A stretch of 64,000 nucleotides of DNA from Arthrobacter sp. MYb23 (GCF_002979775.1 NZ_PCPR01000001.1:124001-188000), one strand, 5' to 3'; shown: positions 16,278 through 26,451, numbered from the stretch's first letter. The notes: generated from the letters alone by a model not told the origin. A program made the numbers and translations.

Positions 16278-18527
16278 ATGCAGCCGGACCCCGTCGGCAC
16301 CGCCGGATCCACCTCGAAGGGAGCAACACTGCCCCCGCGCTTCGGATCATCGGAAGTGCCGGCTTCGCGAGCCACTCAGGACCGCATCGATATTCCGGAA
16401 TTCGCACCGAGCCTGGAGCCCGAAGGCGACATCTCCCCGGACCGCTTCCTGGACCGCGAACTCAGCTGGCTGGCCTTCAATTCCCGCGTGCTGGAGCTCG
16501 CTGAAGATCCCGACCTTTTCCTGCTGGAACGTGTCAGCTTCCTGTCCATTTTCGCGTCCAACCTGGACGAGTTCTTCATGGTTCGGGTGGCCGGCCTCAA
16601 GCGGCGTATCGCCACGGGTTTGGCCGTGCCCTCCCCCGCGGGCCTGAGCCCCATTGAGGTGCTGGAACAGATCAGCGAAGAGGCCCATAGGCTACAGGAA
16701 CGTCACGCACGGGTCTTCGCTGAGCAGATCCGCCCTGCGCTGGCCTACGAGCACATCCACATCATGCACTGGAATGAACTGGATGAGGATGCCCGCCACC
16801 GGATCAGCATCATGTTCCAGGAGAAGGTCTTCCCCATCCTGACGCCGCTGGCTGTGGACCCTGCGCACCCCTTCCCCTATATCTCCGGGCTCTCCCTCAA
16901 CCTCGCCGTGATCGTCAGCAACCCGATCAGCGACAAGGAACTCTTTGCACGCGTCAAGGTGCCGGACCAGCTGCCCCGCCTCATTTCCGTGGACGGACCG
17001 CGGGCAGGCGCCATCCCGGGCCGTGTAGCCCGGTTCATCGCGTTGGAAGAAGTCATTGCCGTCCACCTGGATAAGCTCTTCCCCGGCATGGAAGTCCTGG
17101 AGCACCACACCTTCCGCGTCACGCGCAATGAGGACCTGGAAGTAGAAGAGGACGACGCCGAGAACCTCCTGCAGGCTTTGGAGAAGGAACTCCTGCGTCG
17201 GCGCTTTGGCCCGCCGGTCCGCCTCGAGGTGACCACGGACATCAACCCGAACATCAAGGCTCTGCTGATCCGCGAACTGGGTGTTGAAGAGTCCGAGGTC
17301 TACTCAGTTCCCGCGCCGTTGGATCTCCGCGGACTGTCAGCTATCAGTGCCATTGATCGCGCTGATCTGCACTACCCCAAGCATGTCCCGCACACGTCCC
17401 GGTACCTCAACGAGTCCGAGACGTCGAAGGCCGCCAACGTCTTTGCCGCCATGCGGCGCAGGGACATCTTGCTCCACCACCCGTATGACTCGTTCTCCAC
17501 CTCCGTCCAGGCTTTCCTGGAGCAGGCGGCCGCGGATCCCAAGGTGCAGGCCATCAAGCAGACCCTGTACCGGACCTCGGGTGACTCCCCCATTGTTGAC
17601 GCCCTCATTGATGCCGCGGAAGCAGGCAAGCAGGTCCTGGCCCTTGTGGAGATCAAGGCCCGCTTTGATGAACAGGCCAACATTTCCTGGGCGCGCAAGC
17701 TGGAACAGGCCGGCGTTCACGTGGTGTACGGCATTGTGGGCCTGAAAACTCACTGTAAGTTGTCCTTGGTTGTTCGACAGGAAGTGGATGGCCTCCGCCG
17801 CTACTGCCACATCGGCACCGGCAACTACCACCCGCGCACGGCTCGCTATTACGAAGACCTTGGCCTCCTGACGGCCAACGAGCAAGTGGGCGAGGACCTG
17901 TCCAAACTGTTCAACCAGCTCTCCGGGTACGCCCCGAAGTCCACGTTCAAGAGGTTGCTAGTTGCGCCGCGATCGGTGCGGGCAGGTTTGATGGACAGGA
18001 TTGAAGCCGAAATCCGCCATGCCCAGGCCGGTGCTCCCGGATTGGTGCAGATCAAGGTCAACTCCATGGTGGACGAAGCCATCATCGATGCCCTTTACCG
18101 GGCTTCGCAGGCCGGCGTGAAGGTTGACGTCGTGGTGCGCGGCATCTGCTCCTTGCGCCCCGGCGTCCCGGGACTCAGCGAAAACATCAGGGTCCGTTCC
18201 GTTCTGGGCCGCTTCCTTGAACACTCACGCGTCTTTGCCTTTGGAAACGGTGGCGAGCCCGTGGTGTACATCGGCTCCGCCGACATGATGCACCGCAACC
18301 TGGACCGTCGCGTGGAGGCACTGGTTCAGTTGGCCAGCAAGGAAGACACAGCTACTGTCATGGACCTGCTGCGCCGCTACGTTGACGACGGGACCGCCAG
18401 TTGGCACCTGGACAACAGCGGACACTGGACCAGGTTCCACTTGGACGAGGATGGCAAGCCGCTCCTGGACATGCAGTCCTGGCTCTTGGAGTCGCGTTCA
18501 CGGCAGCGCGCATCGGCCCGGCGGTAG
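16278..18527 (+). CDS. ppk1: Polyphosphate kinase 1
   Basis: 749 aa. It reversibly transfers the ATP gamma-phosphate onto inorganic polyphosphate. After a variable N terminus of about 50 residues come [19 protein letters not shown] (N domain), two PLD-like catalytic domains with the autophosphorylated His492 in GLKTHCK, and [25 protein letters not shown] second conserved His is in [12 protein letters not shown]. The ATG follows TTAGGAG. The NUDIX/phosphatase gene begins 9 nt after the stop, so the two are co-transcribed. Confidence 0.95.
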   Translation: MQPDPVGTAGSTSKGATLPPRFGSSEVPASRATQDRIDIPEFAPSLEPEGDISPDRFLDRELSWLAFNSRVLELAEDPDLFLLERVSFLSIFASNLDEFFMVRVAGLKRRIATGLAVPSPAGLSPIEVLEQISEEAHRLQERHARVFAEQIRPALAYEHIHIMHWNELDEDARHRISIMFQEKVFPILTPLAVDPAHPFPYISGLSLNLAVIVSNPISDKELFARVKVPDQLPRLISVDGPRAGAIPGRVARFIALEEVIAVHLDKLFPGMEVLEHHTFRVTRNEDLEVEEDDAENLLQALEKELLRRRFGPPVRLEVTTDINPNIKALLIRELGVEESEVYSVPAPLDLRGLSAISAIDRADLHYPKHVPHTSRYLNESETSKAANVFAAMRRRDILLHHPYDSFSTSVQAFLEQAAADPKVQAIKQTLYRTSGDSPIVDALIDAAEAGKQVLALVEIKARFDEQANISWARKLEQAGVHVVYGIVGLKTHCKLSLVVRQEVDGLRRYCHIGTGNYHPRTARYYEDLGLLTANEQVGEDLSKLFNQLSGYAPKSTFKRLLVAPRSVRAGLMDRIEAEIRHAQAGAPGLVQIKVNSMVDEAIIDALYRASQAGVKVDVVVRGICSLRPGVPGLSENIRVRSVLGRFLEHSRVFAFGNGGEPVVYIGSADMMHRNLDRRVEALVQLASKEDTATVMDLLRRYVDDGTASWHLDNSGHWTRFHLDEDGKPLLDMQSWLLESRSRQRASARR

Positions 18528-18536
18528 AGGAACCAC

Positions 18537-19505
18537 TTGAACAGCGATACCCCCGTGGCGGATCAATCAGACCACCCCGGCGAGCCGGTGGCCGTTATAG
18601 CCGCCGGCGCCATTCCCTGGCGCATCACCAAGGGTGCCCTTGAGGTCCTCCTGATCCATCGTCCCCGTTATGACGATTGGTCATGGCCCAAAGGAAAGCT
18701 CGACGCCGGGGAAACAGTTCCCGAGTGCGCTGCCCGTGAAGTGTGGGAAGAGATAGGTCTTCAAGCCCCGCTGGGCATACCTCTTCCGCCAATTCACTAC
18801 CATGTCAGTGCCGGTTTGAAGGTGGTCAGGTACTGGGCAGTGAAGGTCAACGGCGCCCAGCTTCGGCCCGATGGCAAAGAAGTGGACAGCGTCATGTGGT
18901 GCAGCCCTGACCGGGCAGCGGGCTTCTTGAGCAACCCCACGGATGTAGCGCCCCTCGAATACCTTGAGAAGGCCCACGTCCGCGGCGAACTGGACACGTG
19001 GCCGCTGGTGTTGATCCGTCACGCCAAGGCAAAGCCCCGGTCTTCGTGGACCAAGGCGGAGGGTGACCGTCCCTTGGCTGCCACGGGTCAGCGACAGGCG
19101 GTGGCCGTGCAGCGCCTCTTGGAGGTGTGGAAACCTCAACGTGTTGTGACCAGCCCGTGGGCCCGCTGCGTAGCGACCATTGCCCCCTATGCCAAGGCCA
19201 GCGGAGCCAAGGTGAAACTGGTGGAGGCCCTGACGGAGCACCACCACCAGCGCTCCCCCAAGAAGACGGCTGCGGCCGTTGAGGCGTTGTTCGACAAACA
19301 GGTGCCCATTGCCGTTTGTACTCACCGCCCGGCTTTACCCACGGCGTTGAAGCAGCTGGGCCAACACATGTCGCAGGCCCTGCGTGCCCTCCTTCCCACA
19401 ACGGATCCTTTCCTTTCTCCCGGCGAAGTCATTGTTTGCCAGGTAGCGCGGGGATCCGAGCGGAAGATTGTGTCTGTGGAGCAGGTCAAGCCGTTCGACG
19501 ACTGA
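18537..19505 (+). CDS. mutT1: MutT1-type NUDIX hydrolase/histidine phosphatase fusion
   Basis: 322 aa. The N-terminal NUDIX domain has a complete NUDIX box (GKLDAGE, then REVWEEIGL). The C-terminal histidine-phosphatase domain (from about residue 155) has the RHG-type motif LIRHAKAK. This arrangement matches mycobacterial MutT1, which hydrolyses 8-oxo-dGTP and diadenosine polyphosphates. The start is TTG, supported by AGAGG 6 nt upstream. It follows ppk1 directly; the same two genes are neighbours in mycobacteria. Confidence 0.88.
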   Translation: MNSDTPVADQSDHPGEPVAVIAAGAIPWRITKGALEVLLIHRPRYDDWSWPKGKLDAGETVPECAAREVWEEIGLQAPLGIPLPPIHYHVSAGLKVVRYWAVKVNGAQLRPDGKEVDSVMWCSPDRAAGFLSNPTDVAPLEYLEKAHVRGELDTWPLVLIRHAKAKPRSSWTKAEGDRPLAATGQRQAVAVQRLLEVWKPQRVVTSPWARCVATIAPYAKASGAKVKLVEALTEHHHQRSPKKTAAAVEALFDKQVPIAVCTHRPALPTALKQLGQHMSQALRALLPTTDPFLSPGEVIVCQVARGSERKIVSVEQVKPFDD

Positions 19506-19518
19506 CCCGTCAAGCGGC

Positions 19519-19556
19519 TTGACCCTCACTTCTTTGTGTCAGTAGATTGATACAAA
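19519..19556 (+). promoter_or_regulatory. Promoter with overlapping palindromic operator
   Basis: A -35 (TTGACC, 19519-19524) and -10 (TAGATT, 19543-19548), with an 18-bp spacer, precede the 19575 gene. An inverted repeat TTTGTGTCA-N6-TGATACAAA (19533-19556, 8 of 9 pairs) covers the -10. This is a plausible autoregulatory site for the short GntR repressor encoded at the end of the same pair. Confidence 0.6.
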
Positions 19557-19574
19557 AGATGTGGGGGTCTTGCC

Positions 19575-21221
19575 GTGATTGTTCTGCCAACAATGTTTTT
19601 CCTGGGACCGGTAGTCGGTGCCATCATCGTTTACCTGTTTCTGAGGATGCAGGTCTGGTCCAAGCCTGATGCCCAATCCGTTGCCTCACATGGGCTCTGG
19701 GTGGGAATCATTGGCTGGATGGCCAGTTCCTTGCAGGGTGCCATGAGCGCCGGAATCATCCGGTCGAATCCCCTGGGATCAAGCGCTCCTGCAACTCCGG
19801 ACCAGATCGCCAACGCACTCGCCTGGCCAATTGCCGCGTGCCTCACCGTCCATGCACTTGGTCAGCTGAGCTACCCTGCACCGAAGGCACCACGCCGGTA
19901 CGCAGAACTGAAGGTCCGGAGGATCAGGGACTTCCTTCCCCGCAAACTGGCTTGGACCACGGCAGCCATCTTCGGCTACGCAGCTTTGGCCATCGCTTGG
20001 ATCGCAGTCTTGCCGGCGCACACAGCCGTGCCGCCTACGCCGCCGGGCCAGTCGCCACCTGAGGACAACGGCTACATGGGCCAAGGGCAGGACGGCCGGA
20101 TTCCGGGCGTGGAACTGGCCCTTTGGCTCGGCGGGACCTTGCTGGTCCTGGCCTTGGGAACGTGGCTGGTGCTCCTCCTGATTGCCCGCCGACGCCAATT
20201 GGAAACGCTCGACGGCGATGACAACCGAACGCTCCGGACAATAGCCACCAACCGGCTGCTTCGGACCGTGGCGACTATCGCCGCCGGGCTCGCGAGTATC
20301 GCCGGGAACTTCGCAGCGCAACCGGCCCCCGGAGCCGTGTGGCAGTCATCCTGGTTCAACGTGCTGGGGTTCATCAACCTGGCAGTTCTCGCGGCAATGT
20401 GGTGGTGGCGGGTTCCTGAACTTCCGTCGATCCTCAAAACCTCTCAACCCACGAGCGCAAAAACACTCCGTACCGATCCCCTAACCCATGGAGCCGCCCG
20501 GCTCAGCATTTCCCTTGGCGCAGTGTTGGGCGTGATTGGTGGACTTGCACTAGTGGCGGGTGTTGTGGCGATCCTGGTGGCCTCACGCCCCCTGGACCCG
20601 TGGGCTTTTCCCACTGTGATCGCCATCGCCGCCGCGGCCCTCTTGACAGCCATTGCCGCCGGAGAGGTGTTGATGGCGCGAAACTACGGTCAACCCGAAG
20701 CTCAGGCTCTTTGGCCCCGGCAGCCCGTATCGCCTGGTCTGCTCTCCTTCGCAATCGGAAGCGCCGCGATATTTGCCGTGGCAATGGCTTTCGCCGTGGC
20801 CGCGGAAGCACAGACGCCCGCCCCCAAGACCTGGCCGGCTACTCTTCTTCTCTCCGCGGTAGTTGCCGCGGCGGGTGCGGCTGCCATCCTTGCCGTGCGC
20901 CGCCGTCGTGGTATCCCGGAAAGGGAGGGCGAGGCAGGCCTGGACGCCGCGCTGAAGGCTATCAGCCTGTATCGAATCGTGAGGACATTGGCCGCGTACT
21001 GCCTCGGACAGGCCGCAGCGCTGCTCATGATCACCGACGATGCGTGGTACAGCGTATTTTCAGGAGGCGGCGGCGAATACCCGTTGGCACCCAGCCCGGC
21101 CATCACAGTGGGCATGGTCTTGGCTGCCATCGCCGTGATTGTCGCAGTGGTGCCGGTTCGCAGCCTGCTCGGAACCATCCCCCGCGTTGATCCTGCCCAT
21201 CATGGGGAACGGGCGCAATGA
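19575..21221 (+). CDS. Large multi-pass membrane protein paired with a GntR regulator
   Basis: 548 aa with about 12-13 hydrophobic helices, starting MIVLPTMFFLGPVVGAIIVY and ending near VVPVRSLLGTIPRVDP. GGGGG lies about 8 nt before the GTG. It overlaps the GntR gene by 4 bp (ATGA). Membrane proteins next to YtrA-type GntR repressors are common in Gram-positive bacteria and often concern cell-envelope antibiotics. I see no transport signature and assign no function. Confidence 0.75.
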   Translation: MIVLPTMFFLGPVVGAIIVYLFLRMQVWSKPDAQSVASHGLWVGIIGWMASSLQGAMSAGIIRSNPLGSSAPATPDQIANALAWPIAACLTVHALGQLSYPAPKAPRRYAELKVRRIRDFLPRKLAWTTAAIFGYAALAIAWIAVLPAHTAVPPTPPGQSPPEDNGYMGQGQDGRIPGVELALWLGGTLLVLALGTWLVLLLIARRRQLETLDGDDNRTLRTIATNRLLRTVATIAAGLASIAGNFAAQPAPGAVWQSSWFNVLGFINLAVLAAMWWWRVPELPSILKTSQPTSAKTLRTDPLTHGAARLSISLGAVLGVIGGLALVAGVVAILVASRPLDPWAFPTVIAIAAAALLTAIAAGEVLMARNYGQPEAQALWPRQPVSPGLLSFAIGSAAIFAVAMAFAVAAEAQTPAPKTWPATLLLSAVVAAAGAAAILAVRRRRGIPEREGEAGLDAALKAISLYRIVRTLAAYCLGQAAALLMITDDAWYSVFSGGGGEYPLAPSPAITVGMVLAAIAVIVAVVPVRSLLGTIPRVDPAHHGERAQ

Positions 21222-21610
21222 CTGCCGGAATCACGGTGGATCTTGCTGATCCTGTGCCACCCTTCGAACAAATCCGCAGGCAACTCAGCTCCCTGATAGC
21301 CGTGGGCGTCCTGGAACCAGGAAGCCGCCTGCCCACGGTGCGCAGCCTGGCCGCGGACCTCGGAATCGCCGCCGGAACCGTGGCACGCGCTTACAAAGAA
21401 CTCGAGCAGCAGGGATTGATCGAATCACGACGACGGAACGGGACTGTCGTCGTCGGGCCGCCTCAGGCGCCGCACGGCACTGTCCGGGCAGACGCCGCGG
21501 TGATTGCCGCCGTCGACGGCCTCATCCGGACGGCTCGTGACGCCGGCATTGGTGACGACACTCTCATTGATCTGGTTCGAGGCAGGCTGGCCAGTAAGCT
21601 GGACTCGTGA
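21218..21610 (+). CDS. YtrA-type GntR-family regulator
   Basis: 130 aa. The winged helix is [37 protein letters not shown] and [20 protein letters not shown], and only a short helical tail follows, the hallmark of the YtrA subfamily. It overlaps the membrane-protein gene (ATGA) and the thyA start (GTGA). It probably represses its own unit through the palindrome at 19533-19556. Confidence 0.88.
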   Translation: MTAGITVDLADPVPPFEQIRRQLSSLIAVGVLEPGSRLPTVRSLAADLGIAAGTVARAYKELEQQGLIESRRRNGTVVVGPPQAPHGTVRADAAVIAAVDGLIRTARDAGIGDDTLIDLVRGRLASKLDS

Positions 21611-22410
21611 GCATCCCCACCCCTTATGAAGACCTCCTGCGCGATGTCATGGCCAACGGCACGCACAAGTCGGACCGCACCGGAACCGGAACGCGCAGCG
21701 TTTTTGGACGCCAGCTGAGGTTCGATCTTGCCAAGAGCTTCCCGCTGATCACCACCAAGCGGGTCCACTTCAAATCCGTGGCAGTTGAACTCCTGTGGTT
21801 CCTGCGCGGCGACTCGAACGTGAAATGGATGCAGGACCAAGGCGTCTCCATCTGGGACGAATGGGCGGATGCCGACGGCGAGCTGGGACCGGTGTACGGC
21901 GTCCAGTGGCGCAGCTGGCCCACTCCCGACGGCGGGCACATCGACCAGATCTCCGAGCTCATGACCAATCTGGCCGCCAACCCCGATTCCCGGCGCCACA
22001 TTGTGTCCGCGTGGAACGTCTCCGAACTCAAAGACATGGCGCTTCCCCCATGCCACGCGTTCTTCCAGTTCTATGTGGCCGACGGCAAACTGTCCTGCCA
22101 GCTGTACCAGCGTTCCGCGGACACTTTCCTGGGCGTCCCCTTCAACATTGCCTCCTACGCGCTGCTGACGCGCATGGTGGCGCAGCAGCTTGGGCTTGAG
22201 CCCGGCGAATTCGTCTGGACCGGTGGCGACGTCCATGTCTACGACAACCACGTGGACCAAGTTGCCGAGCAGCTCAGCCGCGAGCCGTATGAGTACCCGC
22301 AATTGAAGATCCTCCGCACACCGGACTCCATCTTCGATTACACGCTGGATGACTTTGAGGTTGTGGACTATCGCCACCACCCCACCATCAAGGCGCCGAT
22401 CGCGGTATGA
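21607..22410 (+). CDS. thyA: Thymidylate synthase
   Basis: 267 aa. It methylates dUMP with 5,10-methylene-tetrahydrofolate. Conserved parts include [21 protein letters not shown], the catalytic Cys149 in [12 protein letters not shown], and [20 protein letters not shown]. The start is GTG, overlapping the GntR stop by 4 bp. folA overlaps its stop (ATGA), which couples dTMP synthesis to dihydrofolate recycling. Confidence 0.97.
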   Translation: MSIPTPYEDLLRDVMANGTHKSDRTGTGTRSVFGRQLRFDLAKSFPLITTKRVHFKSVAVELLWFLRGDSNVKWMQDQGVSIWDEWADADGELGPVYGVQWRSWPTPDGGHIDQISELMTNLAANPDSRRHIVSAWNVSELKDMALPPCHAFFQFYVADGKLSCQLYQRSADTFLGVPFNIASYALLTRMVAQQLGLEPGEFVWTGGDVHVYDNHVDQVAEQLSREPYEYPQLKILRTPDSIFDYTLDDFEVVDYRHHPTIKAPIAV

Positions 22411-23018
22411 GCACTTCGGAGAATCCCTCGCAGCTTCCCGGCGTCATCTTCACCCAGGAGACCGCGGCCCGCATGACGGGCATCGGACTGGTGTGGGCCC
22501 AGACCAAGGCCGGCGTGATCGGCAAAGACGGATCCATGCCATGGCACCTGCCCGAAGACCTCAAGCACTTCAGTCAGCTCACTACCGGACACCCCGTCAT
22601 CATGGGCCGCAAAACGTGGTTGTCCTTCCCCGAAAAGTACCGTCCCCTTCCGGGCCGCACCAATATTGTGGTGACCCGCAACGCGGAGTGGGCTTCCACG
22701 CCCGAGGCCGAGGGCGCCGTCGTTGTTTCCTCCCTGGACGCGGCCCTGCTGGAATCGCAGTTCGCCCCCGGCGGCCAGAAAGTGTGGATTATCGGTGGCG
22801 GCGAAATCTTTGAACAATCCATGGGCATCGCCAACCTGGCGGTCATCACCATCATTGACGCCGACCTGGAGGGTGACACCTATGCCCCCGAGCTCGGTGA
22901 TGATTGGACCTTCGACGCCGTAGCCCCGGCCGAGGGCTGGCTCACCGCCAAGAACGGCACCAATTACCGGTTCACCACATGGCGCCGGAACGCAGACCAG
23001 GAAAGCCAAGAGAGCTAA
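22407..23018 (+). CDS. folA: Dihydrofolate reductase
   Basis: 203 aa. [29 protein letters not shown] is the substrate/NADPH loop with the catalytic acidic residue, [25 protein letters not shown] the cofactor loop, and [13 protein letters not shown] the NADPH phosphate site. It regenerates tetrahydrofolate used up by ThyA. The N-terminal 20 residues are longer than in E. coli FolA. It overlaps thyA by 4 bp. Confidence 0.96.
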   Translation: MSTSENPSQLPGVIFTQETAARMTGIGLVWAQTKAGVIGKDGSMPWHLPEDLKHFSQLTTGHPVIMGRKTWLSFPEKYRPLPGRTNIVVTRNAEWASTPEAEGAVVVSSLDAALLESQFAPGGQKVWIIGGGEIFEQSMGIANLAVITIIDADLEGDTYAPELGDDWTFDAVAPAEGWLTAKNGTNYRFTTWRRNADQESQES

Positions 23019-23020
23019 GC

Positions 23021-23254
23021 ATGCTGAAAAAACCAGAAACCCTGTTCGTGCTGGGCTACATGCTTCTGCCGCTTTTCGCCCTGATCTCCGCCATTGTGGG
23101 GCTCACCATGATCCTGGGCGGTAACAAGATTGCCGGGATCATCGTGCTGATCGTCGTCACGCAGCTGTTTACGTTTGGCGCGTTCTTTGCCCTGCGTAAG
23201 CGCAAAGCTGTCCTCCGGCAGGAACACTCACAGGAACAAGCCGGCAGCCTCTAG
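23021..23254 (+). CDS. Small two-helix membrane protein after folA
   Basis: 77 aa: MLKKPETLFVLGYMLLPLFA and IIVLIVVTQLFTFGAFFAL are two membrane helices, followed by a basic/polar tail. The ATG is 2 nt after the folA stop, with AGAGAG about 7 nt upstream. It is the last gene of the overlapping chain. Function unknown; its constant place suggests co-expression with folate genes. Confidence 0.7.
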   Translation: MLKKPETLFVLGYMLLPLFALISAIVGLTMILGGNKIAGIIVLIVVTQLFTFGAFFALRKRKAVLRQEHSQEQAGSL

Positions 23255-23354
23255 CACCCCCGCTTCTTGTCAGCTTGCTCCTCCGCGAGGCACGTCCCGT
23301 CGTCGTGCAGTGCGTGCGTGACGTAACCAACAGCGGCACTGAGCCCCGAAAGTT

Positions 23355-23360
23355 TAGACT
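23355..23360 (+). promoter_or_regulatory. Leaderless -10 (TAGACT) for asd
   Basis: TAGACT lies 6 nt before the ATG at 23367, with no Shine-Dalgarno. Confidence 0.5.
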
Positions 23361-23366
23361 TGGTCA

Positions 23367-24509
23367 ATGACTACAGCAGCTAATCCGTCCGTTGGACTGG
23401 TCGGTTGGCGTGGCATGGTCGGCTCCGTCCTGATGCAACGCATGCAGGACGAGAACGACTTCGCCAACATCAACCCGGTATTTTTCTCCACCTCGAACGC
23501 AGGAGGTGCCGCCCCGTCCTTCGCTGAGGGGGCTGGCAAGCTCGAGGACGCGTTCGATATTGAGACGCTGGCCAAGCTGCCGATTATTGTCACCGCCCAA
23601 GGTGGCGACTACACCAAGCAGGTCCACGGCGAGCTCCGCAACCGCGGCTGGGATGGCCTGTGGATTGACGCTGCCTCCACCTTGCGCATGAACGACGACT
23701 CGATCATCGTGCTGGACCCCATCAACCGCGACGTCATCGACGCCGGCCTGTCCGGTGGCGTGAAGGACTTCATCGGCGGCAACTGTACGGTCTCCTGCAT
23801 GCTGATGGGCCTGGGCGGCTTGTTCAAGAACAACCTGGTGGAGTGGGGTACCTCCATGACATACCAGGCTGCCTCCGGTGGCGGCGCACGGCACATGCGT
23901 GAACTCCTCAACCAGTTCGGCACCCTCAACAACGAGGTCAGCAGTGAACTGGACGATCCTGCTTCGGCCATCCTCGAAATCGACCACAAGGTCCTTGCCG
24001 CCCAGCGCACCGGCGTTGACGCCACCCAGTTCGGCGTGCCGCTGGCCGGCTCCCTCATTCCGTGGATCGATGCCGACCTCGGCAACGGTCAGTCCAAGGA
24101 AGAGTGGAAGGCCGGCGTGGAAACCAACAAGATCCTCGGCACCGGCAACGGCACCGCAGGCAAGGACCACATCGCCATGGACGGCCTGTGCATCCGCATC
24201 GGCGCCATGCGCTCCCATTCCCAGGCCCTCACGCTCAAGCTGCGCGAAGACCTGTCCGTGACGGAAATCGAGAACCTCCTGGCCAAGGACAACGAATGGG
24301 CCAAGGTTGTTCCCAACACCAAGGAAGCCTCCATGGCGGACCTGACCCCCGTGGCTGCCTCCGGCACACTGGACATCCCCGTGGGCCGTATCCGCAAGCT
24401 CGAAATGGGCCCGGAATACATCAGCGCCTTCACCGTGGGAGACCAGCTCCTCTGGGGTGCGGCCGAGCCGCTCCGCCGCATGCTCAACATTGTGACGGGC
24501 AAGCTCTAG
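23367..24509 (+). CDS. asd: Aspartate-semialdehyde dehydrogenase, enterobacterial type
   Basis: 380 aa. It reduces aspartyl phosphate to the semialdehyde for lysine/diaminopimelate, threonine and methionine synthesis. [17 protein letters not shown] binds NADP; the nucleophile is Cys140 in [23 protein letters not shown] and [19 protein letters not shown] follow. The sequence closely follows the E. coli Asd type along its whole length, while many actinobacteria carry the other Asd subfamily. No lysC is adjacent. A strong terminator follows. Confidence 0.95.
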   Translation: MTTAANPSVGLVGWRGMVGSVLMQRMQDENDFANINPVFFSTSNAGGAAPSFAEGAGKLEDAFDIETLAKLPIIVTAQGGDYTKQVHGELRNRGWDGLWIDAASTLRMNDDSIIVLDPINRDVIDAGLSGGVKDFIGGNCTVSCMLMGLGGLFKNNLVEWGTSMTYQAASGGGARHMRELLNQFGTLNNEVSSELDDPASAILEIDHKVLAAQRTGVDATQFGVPLAGSLIPWIDADLGNGQSKEEWKAGVETNKILGTGNGTAGKDHIAMDGLCIRIGAMRSHSQALTLKLREDLSVTEIENLLAKDNEWAKVVPNTKEASMADLTPVAASGTLDIPVGRIRKLEMGPEYISAFTVGDQLLWGAAEPLRRMLNIVTGKL

Positions 24510-24533
24510 TCCTGCCCGGCTTAGGACGTCCCT

Positions 24534-24575
24534 AACCCGCTGTTCCGTTGCTGCCCGGCAACGGAACAGCGGGTT
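24534..24575 (+). terminator. Intrinsic terminator after asd
   Basis: A perfect 18-bp stem (24534-24551 with 24558-24575) and 6-nt loop TGCCCG, followed by TTCG. Confidence 0.85.
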
Positions 24576-24625
24576 TTCGACGTCTTAGGGGCTCTGCGGG
24601 CAGGGCCTCGGGTCTCTGCGAGCCA

Positions 24626-24652
24626 GCTCAACCTGCTCAACCTGCTCAACCT
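24626..24652 (-). repeat. Triple 9-bp tandem repeat at a stop codon
   Basis: Three exact copies of GCTCAACCT. On the minus strand each copy carries an in-frame TGA, so the AlkZ-like gene ends with three successive in-frame stops separated by Ala-Gly codons. Confidence 0.85.
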
Positions 24653-25776
24653 GCCATGAACTTCAGGTAGGCGCGGCCCTGGGCTTGGAACGAGCGCTCG
24701 GCGGCCGCGCCCAGCTGCCCCGCGAACGGCTCTGGTAGCACGCTCACCGTTTTGCCGCTGGCCGGCCTGGCCCACGTCCCCACCACCTCACCGCCGGACA
24801 CCATGATGCGTTTGAACACGCCGTTCTTCCCTGGGACCACCCGTTCGGCGAACTCCGGGGCGAGGACGAGGCTCCGGTCCTGGTAGCCGAGCAGGAACTC
24901 GTCGAACCCCGGGAGCGCCAGCATCGAGCGTGAGCCGGGGACGTCGTCGTCGAGCATTGCTGCTGTCTCCGGTGAGAGCCAATAACTACTGCCGCCGAGC
25001 TGCAGCTCAACCAAACGGTCCTGCACCTCGTTGAGGGCGGCCCGGGCCTCGGTGAGGGGAATCTGGCTCCACCAGGCAAAATCCTTGATGGTGGCAGGGC
25101 CGTGGCTCCGGACGTAGCGGAACAGCAGCTCGGCGATCCCTTCTTGGCGATCCAACTCCCTGGAGTCCGGAATCCACTCGTCGAATGGCACGAACAGTTG
25201 CTGCACACCCACCTTGCCATTGGCCCCCGCCATGGGCCCCTGTACCAGCCACGCGCGCTGGCACAGACTCCCCAACAAGTGGATGCCCCGCTGGGCTTTG
25301 GTGATCTGCCCAGCGTCCTCGAAAGCCTGGAACAGCTGCTCACGGCTGGCTCCCGGTGCGCCCCCTGCCTTGAGGACTTCAGCGGTTTTGAAAGCGATGT
25401 CCCTGCAATGGCTGATGTCCTCGGACGTGATGCCGAGCTCACGGTGACGCCCAGCCAGAGAGTTCATCAGCCGGCCACCGGTGATGCTCAAAATCCACTG
25501 GAGGTCCTCGGGGGCGAGCAAATGCAAAGTGCCGCGCATGGGCCACGAACGGACCACCGTCCCGGCGTCGAGGGCTGCACGAACGTCCGACGCAGCCGTT
25601 CCAGGGACCCGCTGCCCAACGGCCCACAAGGCTGAGCCGAGATCCTGCGCCTGCATGCACGTCATCCACCGGACCGCGTCCGGAACTGTGGGAAAGCCAC
25701 CGCTCAACAGGCCTTGACTGACGAGCCGCAACCGGCCCATGACGCGGGGAGTGGGATTGGTTCTCTCGGCAGGCAT
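24646..25776 (-). CDS. AlkZ-like winged-helix DNA glycosylase family protein
   Basis: 376 aa, winged-helix DNA-binding family of PF06224 type. MTCMQAQDLGSALWAVGQR contains the QxQ motif that is catalytic in Streptomyces AlkZ, and VVRSWPMRGTLHLLAPEDLQWIL is the family hallmark. AlkZ-type enzymes excise alkylated bases and unhook interstrand crosslinks; that activity here is inferred from the motif. A TAGGAT lies 5 nt before the ATG with no Shine-Dalgarno, so the mRNA is probably leaderless. It ends in a triple tandem repeat. Confidence 0.8.
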   Translation of the reverse strand: MPAERTNPTPRVMGRLRLVSQGLLSGGFPTVPDAVRWMTCMQAQDLGSALWAVGQRVPGTAASDVRAALDAGTVVRSWPMRGTLHLLAPEDLQWILSITGGRLMNSLAGRHRELGITSEDISHCRDIAFKTAEVLKAGGAPGASREQLFQAFEDAGQITKAQRGIHLLGSLCQRAWLVQGPMAGANGKVGVQQLFVPFDEWIPDSRELDRQEGIAELLFRYVRSHGPATIKDFAWWSQIPLTEARAALNEVQDRLVELQLGGSSYWLSPETAAMLDDDVPGSRSMLALPGFDEFLLGYQDRSLVLAPEFAERVVPGKNGVFKRIMVSGGEVVGTWARPASGKTVSVLPEPFAGQLGAAAERSFQAQGRAYLKFMAG

Positions 25777-25781
25777 GCTTC

Positions 25782-25787
25782 ATCCTA
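25782..25787 (-). promoter_or_regulatory. Leaderless -10 (TAGGAT) for the AlkZ-like gene
   Basis: On the minus strand TAGGAT lies 5 nt before the ATG at 25776. Confidence 0.45.
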
Positions 25788-25849
25788 AGAGGACCGTCCA
25801 GCACAGGGAACCTTGCCGTGCCTCCCAGCCGTCACCCAGCAGCGGATCC

Positions 25850-25855
25850 TAGGAT
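25850..25855 (+). promoter_or_regulatory. Leaderless -10 (TAGGAT) for the 25862 gene
   Basis: TAGGAT lies 6 nt before the ATG at 25862; no Shine-Dalgarno. Confidence 0.5.
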
Positions 25856-25861
25856 GAGTTC

Positions 25862-26341
25862 ATGCTTTTTGGTGATCTTGCTCCGTTCGTGCGGCCGATG
25901 AGCCGGTGGTTGGCTACCGCCGGCTGGTTCTGCACGCTCGCCGGGCTTGCCGCCGGGCTGATAGTAGCGGTAGGGACAGGTGTGAGTCTCTCCCCTGCAA
26001 TGCAGGCAATCCAGACATTCAGCCTGGTGGCAACTGCAACTGCCGCGGTTCTGATCGGAACCGCTGCCGCCACCCAGCCTGTAGCCGACCGCGACGACGA
26101 CGCCCCCGAGCCCTGGTTCTACCCGGCAGCCGCGGCGCAGGTCCGCAGCTTCCTTCTCGGAGCGATCGTCCTGCTCCTGGGCTTGGTGGGTTTCGCCACA
26201 GCCGGGCTGTTCATGCCCAGCGGACCGTCACCGCAGAGCATCGCGTTCAGCCAGATCTTCCTGTTGGGGGCGGTCAGTTGCGGGCTGACGTTCCTGCTCC
26301 TCAACAAGGTCCTGCCGATCGCGGAGCGGCGCACCCGCTGA
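25862..26341 (+). CDS. Four-helix membrane protein of unknown function
   Basis: 159 aa with four hydrophobic helices (about residues 17-38, 48-68, 96-118, 126-146) and a basic C-terminal end (IAERRTR). The loop between helices 2 and 3 is acidic (ADRDDDAPEP). No motif is recognised. It is divergent from the AlkZ-like gene, 85 bp apart, both with leaderless-type -10s, and convergent with murB. Confidence 0.7.
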   Translation: MLFGDLAPFVRPMSRWLATAGWFCTLAGLAAGLIVAVGTGVSLSPAMQAIQTFSLVATATAAVLIGTAAATQPVADRDDDAPEPWFYPAAAAQVRSFLLGAIVLLLGLVGFATAGLFMPSGPSPQSIAFSQIFLLGAVSCGLTFLLLNKVLPIAERRTR

Positions 26342-26451
26342 GTTTGGCTTCGACGCCTGGCGCCGAGGGGCGACGTCTCGGCCGTATCGCACAACCAAAG
26401 CCCCGAGAGCTGATATAGCATCCGGCTCAAGCCCGGTGAGCGCAGGTGCTC

